A DNA stretch of 64,000 nucleotides, from positions 1 through 64,000 of the forward strand of contig JAKLHY010000014.1 in the NCBI GenBank assembly GCA_022709905.1, given 5' to 3'. Below, in pieces: positions 18,721 through 27,590 of the stretch. The translations under genes and the position numbers were made by a program. Source of the stretch: Verrucomicrobiota bacterium (GTDB lineage: Bacteria > Verrucomicrobiota > Verrucomicrobiia > Limisphaerales > UBA1319). The notes under the pieces were generated by a model that searched no databases, was not told the DNA's origin, and saw nothing but the letters and a program-made list of their open reading frames with translations. Numbering within the stretch: the stretch's first letter is position 1; every line of letters starts with the position of its first letter.

Positions 18721-19686
18721 TCACTTGGAAGCACTGATCCCTGCTCCGCAAAAAATCCGGTTGGACTTTCCCAGGTCATCCGGGAGGAAATAAACCAAGC
18801 CACCGGAAACTGCCATGCCCTCTCGCGCAAGCTCGATTCCCCTCGGTTTCGGCAGGATTATCGACCGCTGCCGGAATCCAGGATCGAGGAATTGATCAAA
18901 AATCAGCAGTTGGCTCCGGGAAGGAGCCGCATTCCCAGCCGTTGGACGAAGGCCCGAGGCGAAAAGCTGATCCTCAACTAATTTCCAATCCTGAACCGCC
19001 AAGCCTTTGCGGCTAGTTGGATCGCGTGTCAGCCCGAGGCCCCGTTTCGCCAAATCGGACGTCTCGAGGGTTTGCTGCAATTGCCCGGCCAGATTCCAAA
19101 CATAGACTCTTTCCGTGTCCCAACTGGCTCCAAACAGCAGCCCTTTGTTTTGGGAGACCGCGACAGCGCCAATGTGGTCTTTTACCGGAATCTCGCGCTC
19201 CGCTTGGAGCGGTCGACCGCGAACCAGGCCCGAAAGGGCAAACGCCCGAATGATGCTGCGCCCCTTTGGCTTGCTCTCAGCCAATGGAATCCAGAGGCAC
19301 CGGCCATCGGACTGGAATCCTCCCGGATGATCGAGCGCGGACAACTGATTGCCGGCATCCTTGGGTGTAATATCCCAAACATCCCAATCCCCACCGCCCG
19401 CGGCGACACGCAGCAACAACGCTTGCTTGGGAAGCACATCTTCCCGGCGTGCCGTCACGTAAAAGCGGTCGTTCAACACTTCCAGTCCTTGAGTGTGGGC
19501 GCTTGCGATTTGACCCTTGATCCGAAGGGGAGGCAACTCGACGCAGTCGAAGCTCAAGCCGCCGGCCCATGTTTGAATCCCGGCGAACAACAGTCCGCCA
19601 CAAACCAACAGCCATCTCGCCGGGGAGGATCTTCTGGAAACAACGGCGGCGAAAACGCTCAAGTTATCTAATGAATCACAACGCAT
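18721..19686 (-). CDS. secreted protein of unknown function, beta-propeller-like
   Basis: A 321-residue protein with an N-terminal hydrophobic signal (RWLLVCGGLLFAGIQTWAGG). The mature part is rich in short beta-type segments: AHTQGLEVLNDRFYVTARRE, HPGGFQSDGRCLWIPLAES, HIGAVAVSQNKGLLFGASWDT, ERVYVWNL. This resembles six-bladed propeller or DUF6454-type proteins, but no catalytic signature is visible. It lies 16 bases downstream of the VWA operon on the same strand and could be its last gene, although its content does not obviously relate to it. It converges with the FAD oxidoreductase across a 63-base gap. Confidence 0.6.
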   Translation of the reverse strand: MRCDSLDNLSVFAAVVSRRSSPARWLLVCGGLLFAGIQTWAGGLSFDCVELPPLRIKGQIASAHTQGLEVLNDRFYVTARREDVLPKQALLLRVAAGGGDWDVWDITPKDAGNQLSALDHPGGFQSDGRCLWIPLAESKPKGRSIIRAFALSGLVRGRPLQAEREIPVKDHIGAVAVSQNKGLLFGASWDTERVYVWNLAGQLQQTLETSDLAKRGLGLTRDPTSRKGLAVQDWKLVEDQLFASGLRPTAGNAAPSRSQLLIFDQFLDPGFRQRSIILPKPRGIELAREGMAVSGGLVYFLPDDLGKSNRIFCGAGISASK

Positions 19687-19702
19687 GTCAATTGGCGGTG
19701 GA

Positions 19703-22531
19703 TTACTCGGATTGACGCCGGCTTTTGGCCCGGGCCCGGGCTTTTCGCATGGCCTCGATCGTGCCTGCTGGGGCGGGATTTGTGACTTCCGATGGAACCG
19801 AAGCGGTGATTGGAGAAGGAGGCGGACTGGGCTGCGGGAGCACGGAGGGAGTTTCCGTGGATACGATAGGTCGGGGGGGGGATTTCCGTTTGAAGAAACG
19901 ACGAAGGGTCCACGACGGCGCGCTCCGGGCTATCGGATCGACGAGAGACGGCCGCAAACGGCGCCAGGCCAGGGTGAGGATACTCGTGCGACGCTGCAAG
20001 ATCTCCACAAGAAACAGCACCATCGCCGCGATCAACAGCCAAGGAGCCAGGGGCACCCGGCGAAGACGAGTGGGCAACACGTTCCAGATTTTGGCCAGGT
20101 CAAGCCGGTCCTCGCCGCCTGTCGCCGCCGCCAATTGTTTGAGGGCGTCCATCCCGCGATCGCCCGCCTCAGCCTCAAACTCGGGAGAATACGGCAGGCA
20201 GACCGGGCTGAGCGTGATGGGCTTCATTCCGGGAACGGCCGCGGTGGCCAGGACGGTTTCGTTCCCGCGAATAGGAATCCAGGCTTCAAGGGTATCCGCC
20301 GAGCTCCATTTCAGATCGACGCTTGTGCGGGCCGGGGTTTGACCTGGAATGCCATGGAGAACCTGGACTTGCGGAGTTCCCGAAAAGGGATCGGCGGCGC
20401 GCCGGGGATCCAGATGCAGTTCGACGTGGCATGAGCCCTCGCGGATTTCCTGGGTCAGGGCGAAGTGATCGGGCAAATCGTTCTGTTCTCCCGCCGTCCA
20501 TCGGGCGAGAGTCGAGTAGAAATCGCCGGCCTGAGGCCATTGAGCGAGGGGGCCGCTGAACTGCCCGTCGGCCTCGCCGGTGAAGCAGAGGACCCGACCG
20601 TTGCCAGCCTGCCAGGCCGCCACGATGGGCGCGGTGTAATCATCGGTCGTCAGCACCGCAAGGTTGGCTTCCGGTCTGGCATAACAAAGGTTGTATCCGC
20701 CGACTTCGGGCGGCTGCCAGTCCGGCATTCCCCCCAGGGTATTGAGTCCCGGTGTAGCCTTGAGCGGGGTGGTTTCCTCGACAAAACTGCTGCGGGCGAT
20801 GGTAAAAGTATCCTGCGCAAACAGACGGGGGATCTCATAAGGACTGTCCGAAAAGAAACAGTTGCCCTGCCCCAACCGGGCAATGTCCTTCAAGAGTTCG
20901 GCATCCATGTCAGCCTCGGTGCCCAAACCGACCACGCTGACCGTGATATTGGCCTTCTGGCAGTTGTCGAGCAGGTCTTGATACTGTCCCGGTTCCTCCG
21001 AATCGGCGGCATCGGCGAAGAGAATGATGTGTTTGGTCTCTGCTTGAGCGGAGAGCAGCATCCGGGCAGCGTTGCTCAAGGCCTCAAAAATGAAAATGCC
21101 GCCCCCCATCGAATCGATGGCAAGGATTTTGGAGCGGCGCCCCTGGTTGTTGGCCACGCTATCCAGTTCGACGATCGTGTGCGCGGAGCTATCGACCGCG
21201 ATCACCCCGATCTCATCGTTGGGCGACAGCAGATCCAAGACTTGCACGGTGCCCAGATTGGCGAGATCCATCTTGGTCCGCCCCCCTCCCGCGGCCATGG
21301 CCATGCTGCCCGAACGATCCAGCGCCACCACGATCGCGATGCGGTGTTTGCGGTGTTCCTGGCGCATTTCCATCGAGACCGGCATGATCCGTTCCAGGGG
21401 AGATCGAAAGTAACCTCCGGGACCGAAGGATTTCTTTCCGCCTGTCATGAAGAGACCGGCGCCAGTTTGCTCGATCCAGGAGGCCAAGGTTTCCATGCCC
21501 GCGTTGCCCAGGTTATTGGCCATCACATTTTCCAGGAGAACGGCCGAATACTGCGAGACATCCTCTAACGTCCAGCGACATTGATCGGGCGAATGGGCAA
21601 TGACTTGCAGTCCGCCGTCCCGCAGAAGTCGCGCGAGGCCCGACTCGGAACCTGATTCGGCAACAGCCAGGATGGATCGAACCCCCTGGACCCCAACCAG
21701 CGCGCGCGCCCGGTTGTTTTCGGGACAGGGATCATCTTCCGGGCCCATTACCCGCAACTGGTATTGCAGCGTGCCCGGATGACCGGCGCGATCTCGAAAC
21801 ATCAGGCGTGTCAAACCCGAGCCCAGCTGTTTTTCGCCGGAGGCAATGATCTCAGAGCCGCGGCGCAACTCATAGCGCGCCTTCTGCTCGATGGGAGATT
21901 GCACCCAGGCATTGAGGTAAAAGGCCTCCTGGGGAGCGACTGTTTGAGGAACCTGGAATTGCCGGATCGCAATTTCCCGGACTTGGGGACGCGACAGCAG
22001 CCGGTAATCCACCGCAATGCTGCGTTCAGCGGCCCGTGCCGCCGCCGCCGCGGGATCGCGCCCCGTCCATCTCCCATCCGAAAGCACCAGAAGCCGGCCG
22101 GGAGTATCGATGGATAACAGACCTAAGGCGGTATCCAATCCTTCACTCAAGTTGGAGAGGTCGGAACCGACAATGGCCGAAAATCCGCCGAACTCAGCCC
22201 GTTGGGGGGGACGTTCTATGGCCGACTGATATCCGAACGACACGACTGCCAGCTGATCTCGAGGGCCCATCGAACGGTGGAGCATGTTGATAATTTCCTT
22301 CTGCCGTATGGCGCTGTCCGAAGGCATGGAATCGCTACGGTCCGCCACCACAACCACCGTGCCCGCACGATCAGGCAATCGGATGTCGGGATGGCACATG
22401 GCCAAAACCACCAAAATCAGCACGATGGCCCGGCAGATACGAAGTCCGCGGGTGGGCAATCGCCACAGAGACAGCGCCATTCCAAGGGGCAACAGCAGGA
22501 TTAACCAGACCGGTTGTGAGAGAGTGATCAT
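19703..22531 (-). CDS. large membrane protein with two VWA-type domains
   Basis: 942 residues counted from the ATG at 22531 (MITLSQPVWLILLLPLGMAL), one base after the stop of the preceding gene; an upstream start at 22564 would overlap it. Two N-terminal membrane helices are followed by a first VWA-like domain with a DRSDSM metal-site motif (Asp64, Ser66, Ser68). A second, complete VWA domain lies near residues 400-560 with ALDRSGSMAMA and HIILFADAADSEE. A C-terminal helix (WLLIAAMVLFLVEILQ) and a proline-rich cytoplasmic tail end the protein. This layout is that of BatA/B-like and glutamine-amidotransferase-like proteins that accompany MoxR ATPases. Its role is likely in envelope assembly or stress. 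Confidence 0.8.
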   Translation of the reverse strand: MITLSQPVWLILLLPLGMALSLWRLPTRGLRICRAIVLILVVLAMCHPDIRLPDRAGTVVVVADRSDSMPSDSAIRQKEIINMLHRSMGPRDQLAVVSFGYQSAIERPPQRAEFGGFSAIVGSDLSNLSEGLDTALGLLSIDTPGRLLVLSDGRWTGRDPAAAAARAAERSIAVDYRLLSRPQVREIAIRQFQVPQTVAPQEAFYLNAWVQSPIEQKARYELRRGSEIIASGEKQLGSGLTRLMFRDRAGHPGTLQYQLRVMGPEDDPCPENNRARALVGVQGVRSILAVAESGSESGLARLLRDGGLQVIAHSPDQCRWTLEDVSQYSAVLLENVMANNLGNAGMETLASWIEQTGAGLFMTGGKKSFGPGGYFRSPLERIMPVSMEMRQEHRKHRIAIVVALDRSGSMAMAAGGGRTKMDLANLGTVQVLDLLSPNDEIGVIAVDSSAHTIVELDSVANNQGRRSKILAIDSMGGGIFIFEALSNAARMLLSAQAETKHIILFADAADSEEPGQYQDLLDNCQKANITVSVVGLGTEADMDAELLKDIARLGQGNCFFSDSPYEIPRLFAQDTFTIARSSFVEETTPLKATPGLNTLGGMPDWQPPEVGGYNLCYARPEANLAVLTTDDYTAPIVAAWQAGNGRVLCFTGEADGQFSGPLAQWPQAGDFYSTLARWTAGEQNDLPDHFALTQEIREGSCHVELHLDPRRAADPFSGTPQVQVLHGIPGQTPARTSVDLKWSSADTLEAWIPIRGNETVLATAAVPGMKPITLSPVCLPYSPEFEAEAGDRGMDALKQLAAATGGEDRLDLAKIWNVLPTRLRRVPLAPWLLIAAMVLFLVEILQRRTSILTLAWRRLRPSLVDPIARSAPSWTLRRFFKRKSPPRPIVSTETPSVLPQPSPPPSPITASVPSEVTNPAPAGTIEAMRKARARAKSRRQSE

Positions 22532-22532
22532 C

Positions 22533-24284
22533 TCAGGTTGCCACTGGACTTCGAGCCAAGACATACAGGTGCCAGGCCATCATGATGAGCGCCAACAACA
22601 GGAAAAGCCACAACACAGACTCGTATTCGTAGCGGATGTCCTCTTCCTGGCCCCCCCCCCCCCATTCGCCGGTGGCGCAACCGGAAAGATTTGATTCTTC
22701 AGGCGCCAGGAAGTTGACCGCGAATACGTTCGTCGATCGATCGGTGATGAGGGCGTGCAAACCGGTCTGTTCAGGCCTGAAAAGGACGGGATTGGATCGC
22801 ACCTGAATTTGCCGAACAACGCGATTGGGTTCGATGACACTCGCTGTCGCCGATGCGACGGTGACTTCCACATCTGTTCCCAGGCGATGATTGACCTCTT
22901 TGAGGCCGGGGCTTTCGGCAATGCGCCAGCTTAACAGATTCCAAAACAGGACCGGCCAATTGGGCGAGGTCGCCAATGTGGAGCGATCGAGGTCAATGGC
23001 CAGCGAGAGGTGATGGCGGCCCAGGGCATCCTCGTCCGACGTCAGCAGAGGGATGTTGCCGGCGGAAATGATCGGAACTCCCCCGGCCCGATGGGTCGCC
23101 GGCCCGGACCAGATCACCCCATCCAGATTTAGACCGGCCCCCAGGGGATGGCTGGAATCCAACACAAAAGGACCGGTGTACGTGGCGGCGGGTGTTTCCT
23201 GAATGAGCCGCAAATCCCATGCTTCCGGTTCCATGACCTTTTGCGAGGATTGATGAATGATCATCTCAGGCGGTTCGTTGACGGGGGCCCTCAGACCGGA
23301 AGCCGTCAGCGCGCGATCGACCAGTCGTGCGGCAACCGGATCGCTGAGCGAGGTCTTCACGCGAACCTTTTTCCGGACTGGCGGCGCCAGGATCACACGG
23401 TTGTCTTCGGCCAAGGCATCGTCGGAAAGGGTCGCTTCCATCGGCCATCCCTGAGCCGGAACATTCATAATGACTTTCTCGATCTGACCGGGCATGAGAT
23501 TCAGGTCTGTTTGTCGCACTTCGTTGGAGCCGTGTCGGACACTGAGGACCACTTGGCGGGAATCCGGTGAAAAATTGGCCACCTCAAACAGGCATCGGTC
23601 TTCCTGGAGGTAGGGGGAGCGGCGGGCGTTGACGAAGGCATGGTTGGGGCGTTTTCGGCCAAAGGCCAGCCATCGGACGCGCGAGTTCTGGGTGAGCGGA
23701 TTCGCGGGATCATGATCCGTAAGCACGAGAATGTCCGCCTCGCGACGCCCTATTTCGGTCGCCAGAACGATGGCTTGGTCCAGAGCCGCGTTGGGTTCCT
23801 GGCACGTCCAGGCGGCCGTCAAATCGTTCACGGCCCCTGGGATTTCACCGGAGCCGGGAGCCATACGCGGCGCGGGGCCGGCCAAAATCGCGCGAACCGA
23901 TCGAAACCGGCGTTCATGGAGCAGGTTCTTCAGGGCTGCTTCCGCCAGGCGACGCGGCTGCTCGGCGGGCAGTCCCGCGCGCATCGACAGGGAGTTGTCC
24001 AGCACAACAATCAATGGACGCACGGTTCTTGGGGTTTGCCAGCGCGGGCCAGTGGCCGCACAGACCAACAAGAGCAAGGTCAGTAATTCAAGAAAGAACA
24101 CCCACGGAAGCTGTAACCGGTCTCTTTTCATCCCGCCTTCTTTGACACGGGCTTGTGCCCGCCAAAAAATCAGGCTGGATACAGTGTGGCGCCGATACCG
24201 GTTGCGCAAAAAATAAATGGCCGCCAGCGCGGGCACCGCCGCCAGGGCAATCAAGGCCAAAGGATAGGTCAACAAGGGCATCAT
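22533..24284 (-). CDS. BatA-like membrane protein with VWA-type domain
   Basis: 583 residues. The start ATG at 24284 overlaps the DUF58 stop (ATGA), far downstream of the frame's first possible start. MMPLLTYPLALIALAAVPALAAIYFLRNRYRRHTVSSLIFW is the standard N-terminal helix of BatA-type proteins. A second helix (PWVFFLELLTLLLLVCAATG) precedes VVLDNSLSM, a DxSxS metal-site motif at Asp96. A final helix (VLWLFLLLALIMMAWHLYVLA) lies at the C-terminus. Just before it the coding strand carries a run of 13 Gs (22651-22663) encoding a Gly stretch, so the frame of the last ~40 residues depends on the tract length. Confidence 0.82.
   Translation of the reverse strand: MMPLLTYPLALIALAAVPALAAIYFLRNRYRRHTVSSLIFWRAQARVKEGGMKRDRLQLPWVFFLELLTLLLLVCAATGPRWQTPRTVRPLIVVLDNSLSMRAGLPAEQPRRLAEAALKNLLHERRFRSVRAILAGPAPRMAPGSGEIPGAVNDLTAAWTCQEPNAALDQAIVLATEIGRREADILVLTDHDPANPLTQNSRVRWLAFGRKRPNHAFVNARRSPYLQEDRCLFEVANFSPDSRQVVLSVRHGSNEVRQTDLNLMPGQIEKVIMNVPAQGWPMEATLSDDALAEDNRVILAPPVRKKVRVKTSLSDPVAARLVDRALTASGLRAPVNEPPEMIIHQSSQKVMEPEAWDLRLIQETPAATYTGPFVLDSSHPLGAGLNLDGVIWSGPATHRAGGVPIISAGNIPLLTSDEDALGRHHLSLAIDLDRSTLATSPNWPVLFWNLLSWRIAESPGLKEVNHRLGTDVEVTVASATASVIEPNRVVRQIQVRSNPVLFRPEQTGLHALITDRSTNVFAVNFLAPEESNLSGCATGEWGGGGQEEDIRYEYESVLWLFLLLALIMMAWHLYVLARSPVAT
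22651..22663 (-). repeat. poly-G tract inside a coding region
   Basis: Thirteen consecutive Cs on the plus strand, read as Gs in the BatA-like gene. A slip of one base would remove the C-terminal membrane helix. Such tracts are mutational hot spots and also frequent sequencing-error sites. The present length keeps the frame open into a plausible transmembrane helix. Confidence 0.9.
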
Positions 24285-25153
24285 GCAGCCATCAGAAATC
24301 CCAACTCCTCGAGCGGCCGCAGCGATTCCTGTTTCAGCAGCGGTTCGGCTATGATGGGAAGGAATCGGGCGCGGGTTTGACGGCAGGCCTGTTGCCATAG
24401 CCGCTGATGTTCGGCCAGGGCCGTTCGATAGCGTTGTTCGGCGTGGGCGTCGATGAACAGATCCAATTCCTCGCCGGTCTCGCTGTCCGCGAGCCGGTAG
24501 CTCCCGCGGCCGGGTGGATCGACATCCGCCTGGGCCAGCAATTGTACCACCAGCAATTCGGCCGCCTGATGCGCCAGTCTTCGCACCACGGGGAACGGAT
24601 CTCCCAGCCACAACAGGTCGCTGATCAACACCCGCAATCCCATTCGCCGGAGGGTGGGAGGCATGAGATGCAGATCCGTTTCAAGGGATCGATCGCCATC
24701 AAAAACCATCCCATCCCAGGTCGATGGCAGATTACGGTCGTTGTTCAACCGATGAAAACCCTTGCGTCCAAACCAGACCGCATGCGTGCAGGCGCTTTTT
24801 TCCGCGGCCACCGCAAGCGCGGCCGCCAAGCGGCAGAGGGCCTCGGCTTTCCCTGTCCCTTCCAGGGCCATGGACTTGGAGCCGTCCAGGATCAGGTCGA
24901 GATGGGGAATGACCTCCTCTCGGTAAAGCTTGACCGCTAGCCGATCGCTGCGGGCGTATATGTTCCAGTCCATGCGCCGCAAATCGTCCCCGGGCTGATA
25001 ATCGCGATGCTCCTGGAAATCGATCGATGTTCCCGCCTGTCGCCCCAGCAGCGTCCCGGTTGCGCCCGAAAGGGCCGCGGTCGGAATCGCCAGGGCATAA
25101 CGATGTCCGATCCGTTCGCCCGCCCGAAGTTGTGAGCGGTATTCGGTTTTCAC
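24281..25153 (-). CDS. DUF58 domain protein
   Basis: A 290-residue cytoplasmic protein. The DUF58 hallmark HRDYQPGDDLRRMDWNIYARSDRLAVKLYREE is at residues 49-80. It is followed by a VWA-like strand with DGSKSM (Asp90, Ser92, Ser94), consistent with a metal-ion-dependent adhesion site. The ATG overlaps the permease stop (bases 25150-25153) and the stop overlaps the next start, so it sits tightly in the operon. DUF58 proteins nearly always accompany MoxR ATPases, and the pair is thought to act in chaperone-like maturation. The client here is unknown. Confidence 0.9.
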   Translation of the reverse strand: MKTEYRSQLRAGERIGHRYALAIPTAALSGATGTLLGRQAGTSIDFQEHRDYQPGDDLRRMDWNIYARSDRLAVKLYREEVIPHLDLILDGSKSMALEGTGKAEALCRLAAALAVAAEKSACTHAVWFGRKGFHRLNNDRNLPSTWDGMVFDGDRSLETDLHLMPPTLRRMGLRVLISDLLWLGDPFPVVRRLAHQAAELLVVQLLAQADVDPPGRGSYRLADSETGEELDLFIDAHAEQRYRTALAEHQRLWQQACRQTRARFLPIIAEPLLKQESLRPLEELGFLMAA

Positions 25154-26664
25154 GAGGGAACCTCCTTCAACGATTTTGCCCAGGGCCGAAACTCCTTAAC
25201 CTGCCGAACGAACCACGGAACATTGACGGCCAAAGCCAGCAGCGTCCAGCTTGCCGAAAACCAGAGATGCGCCACTCTGGTATCGGCATCACGCGTCAGC
25301 ATGACATTAAAAACGTTGCCAAGCTGGCGGGTCTCCATGACGTTCCAGGTCAGGCGATCCAGCAGAAACAAAGCAAAATTGGGCAGGATCGCCCAGGCTG
25401 CCGGGATCACAAATGCCAGCACACTGGCCACCGCGGGATTGTGCCGCGGAAAAAAACTGCGCTGCACGAACAACCCGGTCAGGACATACGCGTACGCATA
25501 GCAGCACCACACCCCCATGACCTGAAAGAACTCACTCGAAACGCTCCGGCGATAGGACGATCCCGCCGGCGTCGAGAGACTCCAGGCCTCGTTCGCCATC
25601 CAGACGCCCCATCCGGATAACCCCGTCAAAACGGTAATGGCCAGAGTCCAGGCAAGCCCCTGCGCCGCGCCGTTGAAAAAGAATAGGGCCGGAATCCTCT
25701 TCCAGAGCGGGCCGGGGATTTGCCGCCGCACCCGCACACTCAATTGATCCGAGTTGCCCACAACCACAATCAGCGCTGAGATGATCAGGATCAGCGAGCC
25801 CACAAGCCAGGCGATCATCGGTTCAAGTTGGGTATACTTGACTGTGGCGTAAACCGCCATTGCGCCGCAAACGAGCCAAACACTGGTCAGGTAGATCCGC
25901 AAGGGCATGGCGCGATTCATCGATTTGGGAGAGATCAGGGCGACGGAACAAACATAAAACCATCCAAAAGCCAAAAGGTAGAAAGGCGTCCCGTAGTACC
26001 AAAATTCGACAGGAGGAAGAATGAAGTATCGGGCCACCTGCTGGGCCATGGCCGACAAGCCGACCGTCAGCGACACTAATCCCCCGGTCGAGGCGATGCC
26101 CAAAACGCACTTGAAGGGCATCGACACCGGCAGGCAGGCCAGGAAAATGGCGATCTGCACCGCGCCGCAAACCACCACAAACACCAGAAACAACACCAGG
26201 CTGATCGCGGGCAAATCCACGCCGCGCAGCATGTTGCTCAGCACAATGAATGGCAGGCAGGCGCTGAAGAAAAGGAGGACCAGGTAAATCCCGCAAAACA
26301 GTTTGCCCCGGATAATCCGGCCCGGGCTGAGTGTCGTGATATAGAGCAGATCCAGGTTGACCTCCTGACGTTCCAGAGCCAGGCGCGCGCCGGTGTAGAG
26401 GGGAATGAAAATGAGGCTGGCCGCGGTCAGGATGGAGACCAAAACCACAAACACATCCAGGCCCACCCCCTGATCGGGAGTATAATTGGTGGATCGAGCC
26501 GCCAAAATCCCGAACATCGAAAGCAATAAGACCGCCAGAAACAAGAGCAGCACACCCGTCACAAACCAGCTGCGAACCGCTTGCCGCAATTCTTTGACCA
26601 CGACCGGATTCAAATCAAGATGGGACCGGACAGCGCCGGACCATCGCCGCCACCGCCCACTCAT
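25150..26664 (-). CDS. ABC transporter permease (ABC-2/GldF-like)
   Basis: A 504-residue integral membrane protein. ATG at 26664 is chosen because it overlaps the ATPase stop (ATGA) and follows a strong AAAGGAGG site; a longer frame starts at 26775. LNPVVVKELRQAVRSW at the N-terminus is the usual cytosolic helix of ABC-2 type permeases linked to MoxR/VWA operons. About ten to twelve hydrophobic segments follow. It pairs with the ATPase encoded just upstream. The family is often described as related to gliding-motility transporters (GldF/GldG), but transport substrates in such operons are not established. Confidence 0.82.
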   Translation of the reverse strand: MSGRWRRWSGAVRSHLDLNPVVVKELRQAVRSWFVTGVLLLFLAVLLLSMFGILAARSTNYTPDQGVGLDVFVVLVSILTAASLIFIPLYTGARLALERQEVNLDLLYITTLSPGRIIRGKLFCGIYLVLLFFSACLPFIVLSNMLRGVDLPAISLVLFLVFVVVCGAVQIAIFLACLPVSMPFKCVLGIASTGGLVSLTVGLSAMAQQVARYFILPPVEFWYYGTPFYLLAFGWFYVCSVALISPKSMNRAMPLRIYLTSVWLVCGAMAVYATVKYTQLEPMIAWLVGSLILIISALIVVVGNSDQLSVRVRRQIPGPLWKRIPALFFFNGAAQGLAWTLAITVLTGLSGWGVWMANEAWSLSTPAGSSYRRSVSSEFFQVMGVWCCYAYAYVLTGLFVQRSFFPRHNPAVASVLAFVIPAAWAILPNFALFLLDRLTWNVMETRQLGNVFNVMLTRDADTRVAHLWFSASWTLLALAVNVPWFVRQVKEFRPWAKSLKEVPS

Positions 26665-27590
26665 TGGACCCCTCCTTTGGTGACTTTCATAAAAATGTCC
26701 TCCAGGTCTTCCCGGGTCTGCCGGAACTCCAAAACCCGGATCCCCTTCCCGACCAACTGGGCCAGAATCCCGCAAGCTTCGGCCTCGGAACCGTTCACAT
26801 CGACATGGATTTCGGCGGCCACCTCGCGCGCGTTCTCCACGGGCGCCAATTGAAGGAGTTCCTTGATGACAGCGTCGATGGGATCCAAGGTCCGAATGGC
26901 CAGTGTTCGCTTGGGCGATCGTTTGCTGAGAACTTCCTCAATCGTCCCCGTCTCCAGAATCTTGCCTTTCTCGATGATGACCACCCCGTTGCAGATCTCG
27001 GTCAGTTCCGTGAGAATATGGGAGCTGATGAGGATGGCCTTATTGCGCTGGGCCAGGAGCCCAAGCAGTTCGCGCAACTCGACCCGGGCGCGAGGATCCA
27101 GGCCGGCGGCCGGCTCGTCCAACACGAGCACCTCGGGATCGAACACCAGCGCACGACCGAGGCTGACCCGTTGTTTCATGCCCTTCGACAGCGCCTTGAT
27201 CAACTTGTCCCGGATGCCGCCGAGGTTGGTAAATTCTTCGACTGCATCGAGGGCATCCCGGAGCCGTTGGCCCCGCAGGCCATACGCGCGGCCGAAGAAA
27301 TCGAGGTATTCATGCACGGTGATATCGCCGTGTGTGGGCAAGGAATCCGGAACATATCCAACCATCCGCCGCGCCATCTCGGGTTCTTCCCGCACCGAAC
27401 ATCCGTTGATCCACACGTCGCCATCGGTGGGTTCGTCCAGGGTTGCCAGGATTCGCATCGTCGTGGTTTTTCCCGCTCCATTCGGCCCGACGAATCCAAA
27501 CACATGCCCCGAGTCGAACGAGAACGAGATGTTGTCCAGCGCCAGAGTTTTGCCAAATTGGCGTCTGAGGTTTTTGATGCGAACTTTCAT
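26661..27590 (-). CDS. ABC transporter ATP-binding protein
   Basis: A 309-residue nucleotide-binding subunit. Walker A GPNGAGKTT is at 35-43, the ABC signature LSKGMKQRVSLGRAL begins at 134, Walker B VLVLDEP is at 154-160, and the H-loop region reads ISSHILTEL. It has a C-terminal extension of about 90 residues typical of ABC-2 (CcmA/GldA-like) ATPases. A good AGGAGG lies just before the ATG. It forms a transporter with the overlapping permease gene. Confidence 0.93.
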   Translation of the reverse strand: MKVRIKNLRRQFGKTLALDNISFSFDSGHVFGFVGPNGAGKTTTMRILATLDEPTDGDVWINGCSVREEPEMARRMVGYVPDSLPTHGDITVHEYLDFFGRAYGLRGQRLRDALDAVEEFTNLGGIRDKLIKALSKGMKQRVSLGRALVFDPEVLVLDEPAAGLDPRARVELRELLGLLAQRNKAILISSHILTELTEICNGVVIIEKGKILETGTIEEVLSKRSPKRTLAIRTLDPIDAVIKELLQLAPVENAREVAAEIHVDVNGSEAEACGILAQLVGKGIRVLEFRQTREDLEDIFMKVTKGGVQ

